Shown in pieces: positions 12,711 to 26,200 of a stretch of 64,000 bases of DNA. The translations under genes and the position numbers were made by a program. The first letter of the stretch is position 1, and every line of letters starts with the position of its first letter. The DNA lies in assembly GCF_003254395.2 (NCBI RefSeq), contig NC_037648.1, forward strand, positions 6,382,135-6,446,134, read 5' to 3'. The stretch comes from Apis mellifera. Taxonomy: Eukaryota > Arthropoda > Insecta > Hymenoptera > Apidae. Under the pieces are notes generated by a model that saw only the letters and a program-made list of their open reading frames with translations, was not told the DNA's origin and did no database searches.

Positions 12711-15495
12711 AACACTTCTGATTTAAAATATATAACTGTCAAAAGTAAGAAAAAATAAATAATATAAAAATAAAGTTAAATAAAATATTTAATTTTTATA
12801 ATATTTACAATATTAACATTTTTTTAATGCAATAACCTTAAAATAAATAAGTTATATTTTAAGATAATATAATTTGATATTATATTATAATATTAATTAT
12901 TAAATATAATATTATAATATTAAATATATATTATAATAAAAATTTAATTAAATTTTTATTAAAGATTTATTTATTTATTTTTATAAGTAAATTTCATATA
13001 TAAAAATTTTTAATCTATAAAAAATTAAATAATTCATATTATTTTGTAATTTTAAAATCATTATAATAATAAATAATTTATTATTTATATACTTATTAAT
13101 CAATTAATTTTTATAATTAAATTAGATTAATAAAGATTTTATCATTTAAATTACTTGAACCACTTATTTAATTATTTATATTTTTTTATGTATTTATATT
13201 AATTGCAAGTTTAAATTCTATTGCTTTAACTTTTCAGATTCGCCAAATTTTAGGTTAATTTTGAACGACATTGAGTTTATTTGACATTTATTTGACTAAG
13301 AGTTGTTTTATTTTAATTTATTATATTCCTTAAATGAGAGGAATATCAAGACTTGATTTATGATTATTACATATATCAATTTACAATTCTAATTGATATT
13401 AAATAAAAGTGATAAAATAAATAAAATGTATATAATATCATGGAAAATGATGAATTTTTTTCATTAAATAGTAATTAGAATTATTTAATAATCGAAATAA
13501 TTCGTAAAAATCAATTTTATATATATAAAGATAATTTTATATACTTTGATTTTATGAATTTCTAATTGTAATTGTTATTTCCGAATTTTATTTATCAAAA
13601 GTTACCAAAAAATATAAAAATAAATAAAAAATTTTATCCTCATAAACAAAGTTTAATCAAAATTTTAATTATATTGTTATTAAATAATCCAATATTAATT
13701 TTAATTAATCTGTTATTAAAAACTGCTTTATATTCAATAAATTATTTACAATTATACATAACTTTATTATAATTTTATTTAACGTATATCAATTTGCATT
13801 TTCGTTCTAAAGTATAAATAAATATATTCATAAATAAGAAAAATGGCAAATTTCTGTAGAATACTGTAGAATATTAGAATTATATAAAATATATTTATTT
13901 AACACAAATAATTTTTTTAAATTATTTAATTTAAATAAATATAGAACAAAACAATATAGAAAGTAATAAAAATATAAAATATTAAATAAAATAAATATAT
14001 AATTATGAAATAAAATTTGTTATTAAAAAATATACATATATAATTAAGTAAATAAGTTTCATATATAATTCCCATATATTAATGAATCATTTTCTAATAT
14101 ATTTTAAACTTTTAAATAAATAAATAAAAATAATTTCTGTATCTATATGTTAATAATATTCACTTATATATTTTTATTTCACAAAATGATGAAATGTTTC
14201 TTTATAAATAAATTTTCATATTTCAAATTTAAATAATATGATTAAAATTTAAAATAATAACGTAATTACAATAAATTGAAAAATTATAAATATATATATA
14301 ATATATATAATTATATATAATAATACTATATATAAATATATATAATAAATATATATATATAATTAATTTTACAATTAAAATGAAAAATTTAATCGTAAAG
14401 TTAATTATATCGAAACATAACTAGTTATTCATAATATTTGCAACAAAATTAATAAAAATAATGTAAATTTATGCAAAACTAAAACAATAAATGTCTAATA
14501 TAATTAAACTTTTATTTATGAAAATTTTTAAATTTTTTTGTATTTCTTTAAAGATTTTGTTCAAAAATATCTGTTATAAATATTTGTTTCAAAAATAATT
14601 TCATTTTTAAAGTATTTCATGGGTTACATGATGCAATCGATTTTTTATAATAGGATAGCACAATAGTAACAATTAATATATGTCAAATTCAAATTATATA
14701 TATTTAAATTCAAATTACGAAGAATTGTAATTAAAAAAAATATAATATATATTTTATAGATATATATTTATAGAAATCACTAATTTTAAACTTTCATAAT
14801 ATTTTATAATAAATATTTCGTAGTTTTTTTCTATTTTTATGAAATATTCGTTTATAGTAATATGTATAATAAATTATATAAACAAAAATATAATGAAGCA
14901 AATAATGTATTTCAATATAATGATATAAATAATATAATCAAAAATTTTTTATTATAATATATATTTACAAATTTTATACTAAGAAATAAAAAATTTAGTA
15001 ACAATATATATATATATTTATATTATAGCAATAAATATATATATATATTTAGATTTAATTTAATATATTTATTTCTTTATAAAAACATTAATTATATTTC
15101 GTTTTTATATTCATTATTAAATTAAAGTAATTCCAATTCCAATTTCAATATTATTTAAAAATTTCGCATAAAAAATGTTATTATGTGCTATGAATACACT
15201 CCTGTATTATCCATATACGTTTATAATTAGTAATTCGATTCGCTGAATATATAGTAGACCATAGTAATAATAAAATGTTGCCAACTATAAAACCATAACT
15301 TGTATGTCGAAGTAAATTGAAATTATCACGTATATGACAAAATAAAAATATATTCAATGAATATTATGCGTATATATTATTGATTTAATAATTATTTTAA
15401 ATTATTTTATATTAATATTTAAATGTATTTAATGAAATTATATTTAATATATGTAACATTACTAATCTGATCAGTTGTAATACAATATTTCAAAC
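12711..15495. other. Divergent intergenic region between SPATA20 and BRK1
   Basis: The two genes are head-to-head here, so this 2.8 kb should carry both promoters. A short stretch of higher complexity lies at 13220-13300, near the SPATA20 side, and another at about 15180-15350, just ahead of BRK1. An open frame at 13572-13772 is Ile/Leu/Asn low-complexity and not convincing. Nothing else is seen. Confidence 0.6.
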
Positions 15496-17274
15496 ATGGC
15501 TGCCGTACATAGAGAGGCTATCCAAAAACAAATTCAACAAGATTGGGCAAATCGAGAATATATTGAAGTTATAACTGGTAGCATCAAAAAAATAACTGAT
15601 TTCCTTAATTCTTTTGGTAATTATATATTAAATTATTAAATGAAATATTTGAATATACAATTTACTATTTTTATAATGGAATATTTCATAAAAGTAAACA
15701 AAATATGTTCAGCATTTTATTTAAAATTATATATTATTGATTAATACACTTATTAAAAAAATTTATTTTATATATTTATTTATTTTATATATATATTTCA
15801 TATATCTTATATTTTTATGTGATAATTATACATTATTAGAAAAGTAGCTTCGATTATGTTGACTTTGATATGTTATCAAGAATATTATTCTTAATAATTT
15901 TTTTATAAGTTAATATAATAGTAAGAGATTTACAAAAAGATTATTATTACAATGCATTATAAGATTATTATTATAATGCATCTTTGCCCCCTCCCCCCCT
16001 CTGTCTGCTGTCTGTTTGTGTGTGTGTGCGCGCGCGTGTGTGTGTGTGATATATCAATATGTAATATTTATTAATTATTTATATAGCCTATTTAGAGTAT
16101 AAATACATCAAGATGGTATTTAAAATGTATAACAAGCAATATTATTGCACTTGGTATCTATGAGAAGAAAACAATATATGAAAATAAAATATAAAGTTAC
16201 ATTGATAACATATTTAATGTTTTGTTGTTGTAATTTCACTATAATTTTGATCATAGAAGAATTTTTTATTCAATATTTTATTTTTTTAAAATGTCCAAAT
16301 TCATTATGAGTTAGAATTGAAATATTTGAAGCCCATTAAAATAAAAAAATAGCTTCTTAATATGATATAATTTAAATACTATTTGTTATGATGTGTTAGA
16401 TTTTTAAAATGAAATAAAAAAATGAAAACTTTTCTTTTTTTTATATTCATATAATATTTCATTAATATTAATATTTATATTATATTTTTATATAATTTAT
16501 TTTTTTTATATATTCTTTCAATATTTTATATAAAAAGATATTAAGATTATATAATTGAAAAATTACAGTCTGCAAAATTGTTGAAAAAATAACTTTTTAA
16601 TGAAAGAGATGTTCAAATATTTTCTTATAACATCATATAAAATAAATAAATTTCTTATTTTTTTCTTTCTTATATATTTTTTAATTTATTTATTATTTAT
16701 ATTTGAATTAAATTTTTAATATTAAATTTGAAAATTTTTATATATGATTATGAATATAATTTTTTATAAATAAACATAATAATATAAAAAAAGCAAACAC
16801 ATTATAAATGATACAAAAAAATAAATGAAATATGAATATATAATATTTTTTAAGTAATCCTAAAAAGAAATTTAGTGCCTATAGAATAATTAAAAAATAT
16901 TTTTGCACAAGATAAACTAAGTAAAATTAAAATCAAAATAATAAAAAGATCAATTTAATTATGAATTCAATTATGAAAACAATTAAAAAATGAAGTATTC
17001 TCTATGAAGTATTCAGAATATAAGAGAATATAAATATATTTGAGTCTTTAATAAAGTTTTTTTAAAATCTCGCAAATTAATAATTTTTTAACATTAATAG
17101 TTTTTTATGTAAAGGATTAATAAAACAAAAGGATTCAAAGTAGAAAAAAAAAATAGTACTTCATTTAAAAAAATATTAGATATGTAATTTGCATTGAACT
17201 ATTCATTTTTATCTTTACATTTTTTTTTATTTAAAAAAAAAATATGTCTTGTTACAATTACATGAATTATCATG

Positions 17275-17334
<60 letters not shown>

Positions 17335-17383
17335 CATGATAATTCATGTAATTGTATATATATATATATATATGTATGTATAT

Positions 17384-17429
<46 letters not shown>

Positions 17430-19809
17430 AAATGTTTCATAATTATGCCTTAGCTGTCACTTTTTATCCGCTATAGTATAATTATCAGTTTATCAAATCT
17501 TGAAACTGAAACTTAATAATTTTTTGAAATATATTATTATAAAACATTTTTTTAATTTATACATAAGAAATATTTTTCTCCTTTTTTCCTTTGAATCAAT
17601 AAAAAGAATAAAATCGAAAATCGAAGAATTTTCAGAATATATATCTTTTTGAATAATTGCGTTCCAATCTTACTTGTGATAATTAATTAGACATTACTGT
17701 ATATAATTTTAATAAATAATTCGTAATAATATAATCTTTTTTTAATCTTTTCTAAATATAAATTTTTTAAAATTGAATTATTGAATTGTACAAATTTTCT
17801 AAGAGAATAAATATTCAAAAAGATTGAAGAAATTCATATTAAAAAAATATTTTGCAGTTTACAATGATTAATTAATTACTATAATTCATATTATTAATTA
17901 TGATAAGTAGATTTACAATTTAAGATTTTATTTTTATAATAAATGTAATTAAGATTTTTTAATTTTGTTTCTAATATATAGTGTCTTAATATTAAAAAAT
18001 TAAATATAATATACTTTCTTAAATTATATATATTACTTTATATCAAAATTATTCACTTATATATTAAATATCATATAATTTCATGTGCAAATAATATAAT
18101 GAACTTAATGTTTTGAAAATTATATATTTATATATTATAAATAAATATATAATAAGTATTCTTACTTTTAACAATATTTTGGATTAATAATAAATATTCT
18201 TATTTTTAACAATATTTTGAATTAAATACTTTACAATATTTAAGTACTATAAAAATTATATAATTTGTTTTAAGAAAAATAAATTTAAATTTGTTTTCAA
18301 TTCTATAAAAGTATATATAATAATATCACATTAAAATTCTAAATTAAAAAATATACCTGAAAAATCATTTACAATATTATTAATAATACAAGTGAAAAAA
18401 TTATTAAAAACTTGTAAATTATAAATTTTTAATTATTATATTATTAATTTTATAAATAAATATCATCTTACATTGACATATATCATATTATAAATAATAA
18501 ATAGAATAATAATATTTATGTATTCTATTATTGATGTAAAATATAATTATTCTATAAAAATATTATATAATAAAATGATAAAAATAATTAAACTACACTA
18601 AATTAAACTATCAAAAATATAATATATTTTATAAATCTAAATAAAATTATTTTATCAACTTAAAACCATTAATTTTATTAAACAATTATTTATTTCACAT
18701 AGAAATTTATTTAAATAAATTTGAATTTATTTATATAATAGATCTTTTTTTATTCTTATCCATATATTCATTTACTGAATACTGATTTGCATAAATATTG
18801 TTTTCTAATTTTATTCTTTATTATTTTATAAATTTTAAATTATTAAATTCAACAAAAGATAATGAAATCATTTACATATGAAAGTAGGTATTTTAATAAA
18901 GATTAGTTAATTTTATTTTATTAGATATGTCTTGCCGATCAAGAATAGCTGTTCTTAATGAAAAGCTTACAACATTAGAAAGAAGAATTGAGTATCTAGA
19001 AGCATGTGTAAGTTATTTTAATTTATATATATATTAATTTTAATTTATTTTTAATTTTCTATCAAATGGATTAAGAACAAAATTCTCATTTATTATAAAA
19101 TTTTGTTTTTCTTTTTATTTTAATTTATTATTATATTACAGATTAGAATATTATTATATACTATACTAATCTGGATATTATTGTTATCAAATATATATAT
19201 AATCTATATCTATAAATATATATGACATACTAAATAAAACTTTATTACTTTATTGATTCAAATAATTTTAAGAATAAAATTTTATATAAATTTTTAAAAT
19301 TCAATAATTAAAGAGAATTAGTGAAAATTATTAATTTTTATTCATTGATATATCTAAATTTTATATATGATTTTATATATAAAATTATTAATTATGTACT
19401 TATAATTACTATATAGTTATAATCATATATACTACATAGTTATAATTACTTTTCTATATCGTTTTTGTAAAATTTAATTAATCTTTTTAAATTATTTTGT
19501 AATATAATTTTTAAGCAAATTATATATAATTATGTTATATTCAATAATACAGAAAGATAATATACTATGTAATATTATTTAATTGAACTTCAATAGTTTT
19601 TATATAATAATTTTAAGTTACAATAAGATTTTTTTATATTCAGATGTTTTATACACATTTATTTAATTAAGAAATTTTACCTTATTTTGATATATATAAA
19701 TTTGAAATCATGAAATAATCTATATAATTGTAATATAGTTTGTATAATTTTTCTATATATTTATATAATTATTGTCTTTCAGGTTACAAAAGGAGAAACA
19801 TTAACCTAA
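15496..19809 (+). CDS. BRK1: BRICK1/HSPC300, smallest subunit of the SCAR/WAVE complex
   Basis: Three exons, 15496-15616, 18925-19007 and 19783-19809, join in phase (1, then 0) to 76 residues, the usual size for this protein. BRK1 is a short coiled-coil component of the WAVE regulatory complex, which links Rac signalling to Arp2/3-driven actin branching in the cytoplasm under the plasma membrane. Nearly the whole protein matches the family: [44 protein letters not shown] and the terminal VTKGETLT. All splice sites are standard (G|GTAATT, TTAG, TGT|GTAAGT, TTTCAG). The last exon encodes only eight residues. Intron 1 is 3.3 kb and contains a C-rich/GT tract and a perfect palindrome. The gene runs tail-to-tail with the NDUFA11-like gene, with 140 bp between the two stops. 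Confidence 0.96.
15985..16049. repeat. C-rich run followed by (GT)n/(CG)n microsatellite
   Basis: A pyrimidine tract with runs of C at 15987-15999 passes into alternating TG, CGCGCG and TG units at 16015-16049. This composition stands out in AT-rich DNA. Alternating purine-pyrimidine DNA of this kind can adopt the Z form. Confidence 0.85.
17254..17355. repeat. 102-bp perfect palindrome (27-bp arms around an (AT)n core)
   Basis: The arm at 17254-17280 begins ACAATTACATGAATTATC. Its exact reverse complement occupies 17329-17355. The 48 bp between the arms are alternating AT, which is itself self-complementary, so the entire segment can fold into one hairpin. A further (AT)n array follows immediately. 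Confidence 0.85.
17357..17429. repeat. (AT)n microsatellite, interrupted
   Basis: Alternating AT with a few G and C substitutions (ATGTATGTATA near 17373). It adjoins the palindrome and produces the Ile-Tyr open frame at 17249-17476, which is not a gene. Confidence 0.85.
18157..18232. repeat. Imperfect tandem duplication, about 38-bp unit
   Basis: TATTCTTACTTTTAACAATA at 18157 recurs 38 bp later, at 18195, with one substitution in those 20 bases. The copies continue as ATTTTGGATTAATA and ATTTTGAATTAAATA. Confidence 0.6.
19008..19782 (+). other. BRK1 intron 2
   Basis: A 775-bp AT-rich intron. I see no feature in it apart from its GTAAGT donor and CTTTCAG acceptor. Confidence 0.75.
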
Positions 19810-19949
19810 ATAAATCATTAATAAAATTTGTAATATTTTATGATTTTTATATTTATTGAAATTATATATGAATAAATGTAGAATAATGATAACAATATAT
19901 ATTACATTCTAATTATAAAGTCTATTATATGTATTATATGTATTGGTGA

Positions 19950-20474
19950 TTAAATAGAAGGAACACTAAAAAAGCTATTTGGTGTACGTTTAATATAAGG
20001 TTCTGATGATGGCTTATTTTTTGACCATTCATACCAATTAAAACCTATTCCATCTAGTGTATAACTCAAGCGATAATCTAAAAGTTCTGTAGTTTCTTCA
20101 TCATTGGTTTGACATTTATATATAACTGAACCAGCAATTGCGAATGCTATTACTGGAACAGTATAAGCTAGAGGCATAAATTTCCGAACTAATGGAATAG
20201 TACTCAATACTGTAACAAATATTATTTCTTTAAGATATTACTTACTATTAATGAAACATTATTAAATAATTATTTTAATTAATATTATTAATATCATATT
20301 ATTATTATAAATTATTAATGAAATAGTTATTACATAACTATTATTATTTTAAATTTGATTTAAAAATTGAGAAAACCAATGAAAAACAAGATCACATATA
20401 TATTATTTTTGTTTTTGTATCAATTTTTTTTATTTCATTTGTTCCATAACTCTTCTAATATAATTTAATATTTA

Positions 20475-20522
<48 letters not shown>

Positions 20523-21045
20523 AAAATAAATATGATTTCATATTGTATTCATATTATATTCTATATTATCTATATATTCTATATTCTATATTATATATTA
20601 TCTATTATTATTATTCTTATCTATTATTCTATATTATATAATTTCTTTATTCATATTATCTGAATAGTTTCTTTCAATTTGTTTTCCTCTAAACATGAAA
20701 AATATCTATTTTCCCAATTGTTGGTTCTTTAAATTATAAGTCATCTTAGATAATTTTATGAATTAAAAATATATTTTAAAAAGTCTTACCTCCTACTACA
20801 TTATTAATTGCATCATTTTTTCCTCTATAACGTTCTGATATTAAAGAACCAGTTAAATAAAAGAAACCTATACCACAGATTGGAAATGCAGTATGTATCA
20901 TTCTTCCAAATGTAGCAGGGGTATCTAATGTACCATTCTTAATTCCTTGAAGTGCCATTCCACTACATAAACCAATAAAAAGCGGATATTTAATTTGTTT
21001 CATATGTTGTAAAATTGAATTTTCTTCTTCATGTTTACTATTCAT
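19950..21045 (-). CDS. NDUFA11-like (B14.7) accessory subunit of mitochondrial complex I
   Basis: Two exons, 20790-21045 and 19950-20209, join in phase 1 to 171 residues. NDUFA11 is a multi-pass inner-membrane accessory subunit of NADH:ubiquinone oxidoreductase and belongs to the Tim17/Tim22/Tim23 superfamily. Three hydrophobic segments are visible: around residues 20-35 (YPLFIGLCSGMALQGI), 50-67 (FPICGIGFFYLTGSLI) and 100-118 (YTVPVIAFAIAGSVIY). The loop RYRGKNDAINNVVG corresponds to the family's basic/Asp-Asn-x-x-x-G turn. The C-terminal 45 residues are polar and end in SFFSVPSI. The length fits insect members, which are longer than the human protein. The match is by fold pattern and one motif, so another Tim17-family protein remains possible. 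The gene diverges from the NDUFV3-like gene. Confidence 0.62.
20210..20789 (-). other. Intron of the NDUFA11-like gene
   Basis: A 580-bp intron with an (AT)n array at about 20479-20520 and, after it, a degenerate TATTCTATATTATC-type tandem stretch (about 20555-20645). No further exon is seen. Confidence 0.75.
20479..20520. repeat. (AT)n microsatellite
   Basis: About twenty uninterrupted AT units inside the NDUFA11-like intron. Confidence 0.85.
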
Positions 21046-23254
21046 AGTTTATAATTCTGAAAAAAAATTATTTTATTCTAAAAAATTAATATAATTATCT
21101 TAAAAAAATTAATAAAATCTATTTTAATAATAATTGGCAAATTATAAATCATTATATAACAGATATAAAATACTTAAAAAATTTAAATTTATTATTTAAA
21201 TTAAATTAAAATTAAATAAAATTAAATTAATATAAAATATTTATCATATATAAAATATTTATTATATTCTTAATGAATCAATATAATAATTTTTGATATT
21301 TTGATATTTTTTCTTTCATACAATTAGATATTAAAATCAAATAATCTTAGAAAAGCATTGGTTTTTTCTATTTGTTATTTTTATCTTCTGATAAAACAAT
21401 CTTCAAATTTATATTTTTATATTGATAGAATATATTAACAATCTTTAAATGAAAGAAAAATGAATCTTTTTTATTTTTTCATATTATTAACAAGATACTT
21501 TAAAAAAATATATATATAATTTAATAAATATAATAAACATTATTAAACAAAAATATCTATAAATGAAAAAATGATATTGTTTTACAAACTAATATTATTT
21601 AAAATATTATATGATTCTTTTTATTTTGTGCAAAAAAAAATAAAATTAACTAATTTTTTTATATAATTTTTTAAATTATATAGTATACTATCACAATACT
21701 TAAGTAACAGTAACATATGTTATATTTCTTAAAAATTTTTCCATATTTGTTCCTTAAATTCTACTTTTAGTATTGTTTTATTGAATTAAAAATATATTAT
21801 AATTATCTTTAAATGAAAAAATATAAAGTAGAAATTTTAACAATAATAAATTAATTTATATATATATTAACTAATACAAAAAAATATTGTTACAAAAATA
21901 ATATGTTAACATTACCTATTATATTATCCAGTAATGATAGATATGTACGATATATTAAATTTCTAAATTACGTAACATAAATGAATCTTAAAATAGATTA
22001 AATTTGTAATAATGTTATTCATTAAATAATATTTAATTCGATTAAACTTTAGTTTAGAATATTAAAACTTTCTTTTGTATTTTTTAATAGTTCTAATGAG
22101 TAAAAATACTAAATTTAAAAACCCACTGGTTCAAAAATTATTCATATGTAAAGTTAGTACTTTTTAAGATTATTAAGATGCCATATTGATTTGTATTCAC
22201 AATTTGTCCAATAAGCGGAATCACTGTAATGGCAATGATTATTTAGATACGATAAGCGAAAATTGATTGCATAAATATATATATTTTTTTTTTGTATAAT
22301 GATTTATGCGTAAAATATATACAATTATATATAATAATACAATTATAACAATTTAATTGGAAATATTGAAAAAAAAATATAATAATTTATAATATATTTA
22401 TTATATACTGAAATAATCAAAACTATTCTAACTAATTTAATAATTGGGAGATATTATTTATTTAAAAATATAAATTAATTTAATTGTTTACATAAATGAT
22501 CTATGCAACTATCCAAATTTGAATTATATGGTCACCTATATAAACAATGATTCAATTCGTTTGAATTTCATGAATATTATCCTTAAATATATTCTATGTC
22601 CTATTAAAGAATTTTTATTATATTCAAGTTATTAGTTATTAGTTATTATCTATGAGTATTAAAATGCACTAAAATACAAAGAGAAAGAATTATTATAAAT
22701 TTTTCAGAATAATCAACAATTCGTGTTGCTTTTACAATTAAAGTTATTAGATTATTAATAATTGTTTTCAATATTTATTCATTTTGTCAAACACAATAAT
22801 TTAGTGTTTTACGATTATTATCTTATATAAAATAAATATAAAATATATTTATGGTTTGTGCTAAAAAGAATTTATAATTATTACTTTATAATACATTAAG
22901 GCTAATACGCAATAGGTCAAAAAATTATCTTTAACACAAAATTAATTAATAAATTATTTTTTATTATATATTAAATATAATATAATTTTAAAAATAATAG
23001 CATTAGAAATATAATATTAAAAAAAAATATCAATTATTAAAATTAGATATAATTTAAAAACTATATTTATATAACATATAAATATTACTAATGGTGAATT
23101 TAAGTAGTTCCAATTATAACAATCAATTGTTACATAAATAAAGAAAAAAAAAAACTTTTGTTTTTTTAGTGTAAAGACAATATTAATATTATTATTCTTA
23201 TAAAAATATTAATAATTAATAATATTATTAATATTATTATTATATTAAAATAAA
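21046..23254. other. Shared 5' region of two divergent complex I subunit genes
   Basis: This 2.2-kb spacer lies between the start codons of the NDUFA11-like gene (leftward) and the NDUFV3-like gene (rightward). It should contain both promoters and 5' UTRs. The only candidate element I can name is the palindrome TTACGTAA at 21968-21975. The rest is AT-rich without visible genes. Confidence 0.6.
21968..21975. promoter_or_regulatory. Candidate nuclear-respiratory-gene element TTACGTAA
   Basis: This palindrome fits the motif TTAYRTAA, reported to be enriched upstream of insect nuclear genes for oxidative phosphorylation. It sits between two complex I genes. The AT-only version of the motif occurs by chance in such DNA; the CG-containing form is less expected. 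Function is inference. Confidence 0.3.
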
Positions 23255-26200
23255 ATGTTACGTTCAACTTCAAATGTTTTAAAACAGGTATTCATAAAAA
23301 TTATTCATAAATACAATAAGAACATAAGATATAACATTATTAAAAAAAAGTTTTTTAGTCATTTATATTAATATATTATATTTTAACAAATTATTGTTAT
23401 TATTTCAAACATATTTATTAATTATTTAATATTTGTAATGTATTGTATCAATATTGTAGTATGAATATTGTATTCAAGAATATTTAATATTATATTAATT
23501 ATTTTAGAGACAAAATTTAATACAATGTTTGAATATGGAAAAATCTACAAAAGGAAAAAATAATAAGTTAACAATAAAACCAAATATTTCAGGTCTCAGT
23601 GAAAAATGTTGTAAAGTTCCAAGTACACGTAAGATATATTTACATATCATTGTATACTGATATATTGTAATATATTTAATAGTTAATAATTAATAAATAT
23701 TTAATAGTTTTTTTTTAATTTTCATTATTATTTATATTAAAAATATTATAAAAATAAATTTATTACATTTATATATTAATTTTCTTAAATAATATCAAAT
23801 AATATTTAAAAATTAATTAAATATATATTATAGAATATATAAACATTATAATTTTTGATTTAAAGTTATAAAAAAAGATATTAGAGACATTTATTTTTAA
23901 ATTATAATTAAAAAAATAATACTTTAAAAATTAAGCAAATATGAATAAATATATATAATTTAATATATTTCATAATTTAATTCAATATTTGAGATAAGGT
24001 GAAATTAATTTTTATTATTAATTATATTTAACAAATTAATATATATTATGCAAAATATAAAATATAAAATAAAATTTTATGAAATGTTAAAAAAAAATTT
24101 AAGTTAATAATTTTCTATATTTTCTATTCTATATTTTATTGAATGAATTTTTACTAAAATATTATTTAAAATAATAATAATTAGTTTTTTAATGTATATA
24201 CTATACTATATATATCAATTTTATTTGCCATTATTTTATTATTTTATATTATTTTAGATACTTTAAATTAAATATATAACTATAATAAATTTTAATTCTA
24301 AATTCTTTTCAATCTTTTGAAAATTCAATTAAATCATAAATTAATCATCAATTTTTACAGGTACTACTCATATTTGACATTTTTATTTATATATTTAATT
24401 TTTTTTTATTTAATTTAATTTAAATATGTTTTGTAATACTTTTTTTTTTATTTAGATAAATAATTATAATATATTTGAGAGCAAAATGAAATAGATAATT
24501 AATAAAATAGTTATTGATAAAATTTAATCAAATCACATTTTTGTTAAATATTTAAATTTTATTTTTTATATATACAATCTTTTAGTTATTATAAAAAATT
24601 ACTTAGTTAATATTAAAATTAATATTTAAGGCCAATTTAAAGTTAATAAATTAGATTTGTAGAAAAAATTAGTTAATTATAAATAAATAAAAATAAGTGG
24701 ATTATAAATAATTTAAAATTTATGATTACTAAGATAAATATTATTGAGATTATTAAGATATATTTTTTAACATAATTATTACTCTTTAACATAATTATCT
24801 CCATTATATTTTTATTATTTATTATTAGATTTTTATTATTATTATTATTTATTAAATTACTTTTTCATTAAATTTTTTATTTAATTTTTATTAGAATTTT
24901 CAGATACTCATTTTAAATTGATAAAAAATTTCTTTATTATTCTTTATATTATCTTATATTATAAAGGATCTCTATTTCTGCAGAGATCTTTATTTTCTAT
25001 CTTAAGATTAGAAGTTAATAAATTTCACAAATTCTAATTTAAATCTGAGCCACTTGCCATTTATTTGCATAATTTAATATATTAATTACTAAACATTTCA
25101 TATTTTTTTATTGTGATTTTAAAAAATTAATTATCATTCAAATCCGTTTTTACTAAAATTCTTTTAAAATTTATATTTATTACATTTATTTACTGATATT
25201 TCTAATTTGGTTAATCAAATCTAATCTCTTTTTTTTTTCAGAGAAAAGGATCTCTATAATTTTAATTAAATTTAATCATTAATACATTAATAATTTTTTT
25301 AATATCTTTGTTTTCATTAAATATTTTGCTTCTTTTTTATTAATTGCTGTAGTTCAAACCTACTGTTAACTTTATTATTTTATGTAATCTTTAGCCAGAT
25401 AATAACCAGAATAATAATATTGTAAATTTAAAAAAGCTGAAGTATTGAAAAAATTGTTTATCATATTAATAGTTAGATTTTGTACATGATAATTAAAGTT
25501 ATGGAAATTTTTCTTTTGGAAAAAAATTGAATGTTCAATTAATGAAATTAAAAATGTCGATAAAAATACAATAAATATAAATTTTTGAAGAAATTTTTTA
25601 ATATAATAATTATTCAAAGTATATATTACAAAAAAATATGGAATTTTTAATGATTAAAATTTTTAATGATTAAATTACACAAATAAGTAATAAAACTCAG
25701 ATTTAAATTCTAGTAAACATTTATACAATTTATTGGATTCTAATTTTCTTAGAGATACTATAGACAAAGTAAATAAAAAATAAAATGTATTTTTTTAAAT
25801 GTTCAAAATAAATATTTGAAAATTTTAACATATTATATAAAAAATCTAATAAAGAATAAAAATATATTAATAAAAATAAAAATAATAAAGATAATAATAT
25901 CAACCATTAATTTAATTATTTGAAATATTATTTTTATTACATATCTTTATTTATAACTAAGTTTTTCTACAAATCTAATTTATTCTTATATTTTAATTCT
26001 TAATTAAATAATCTATATATTCTTAAAATATATAAAAAAAAAATTTAATGTATAACAATATATGATTTGATTAAATGATGATTTGATTCATCAACAACTA
26101 TTTTCATTATCTGTACTATTATTTTGTTATTATATATTATATACTATATTATTTAATTATAAATATTTATATAACTTATATATATATTTATATATTTATA

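Larger units (their letters stand above)
15617..18924 (+). other. BRK1 intron 1
   Basis: A 3.3-kb AT-rich intron without visible exons. It contains a C-rich run followed by a GT/CG tract (15985-16049), a 102-bp palindrome (17254-17355), a second (AT)n array (about 17357-17429) and an imperfect tandem duplication (about 18157-18232). Confidence 0.75.

Noticed and set aside
17249..17476. 75-codon frame encoding mostly Ile-Tyr
   Set aside because: It is a translation of the (AT)n palindrome and adjacent array.
25375..25617. 80-codon minus-strand frame between the inverted repeat arms, a possible transposase fragment
   Set aside because: Composition is Phe/Ile/Asn/Lys only; no catalytic motif or nucleic-acid-binding pattern is visible.
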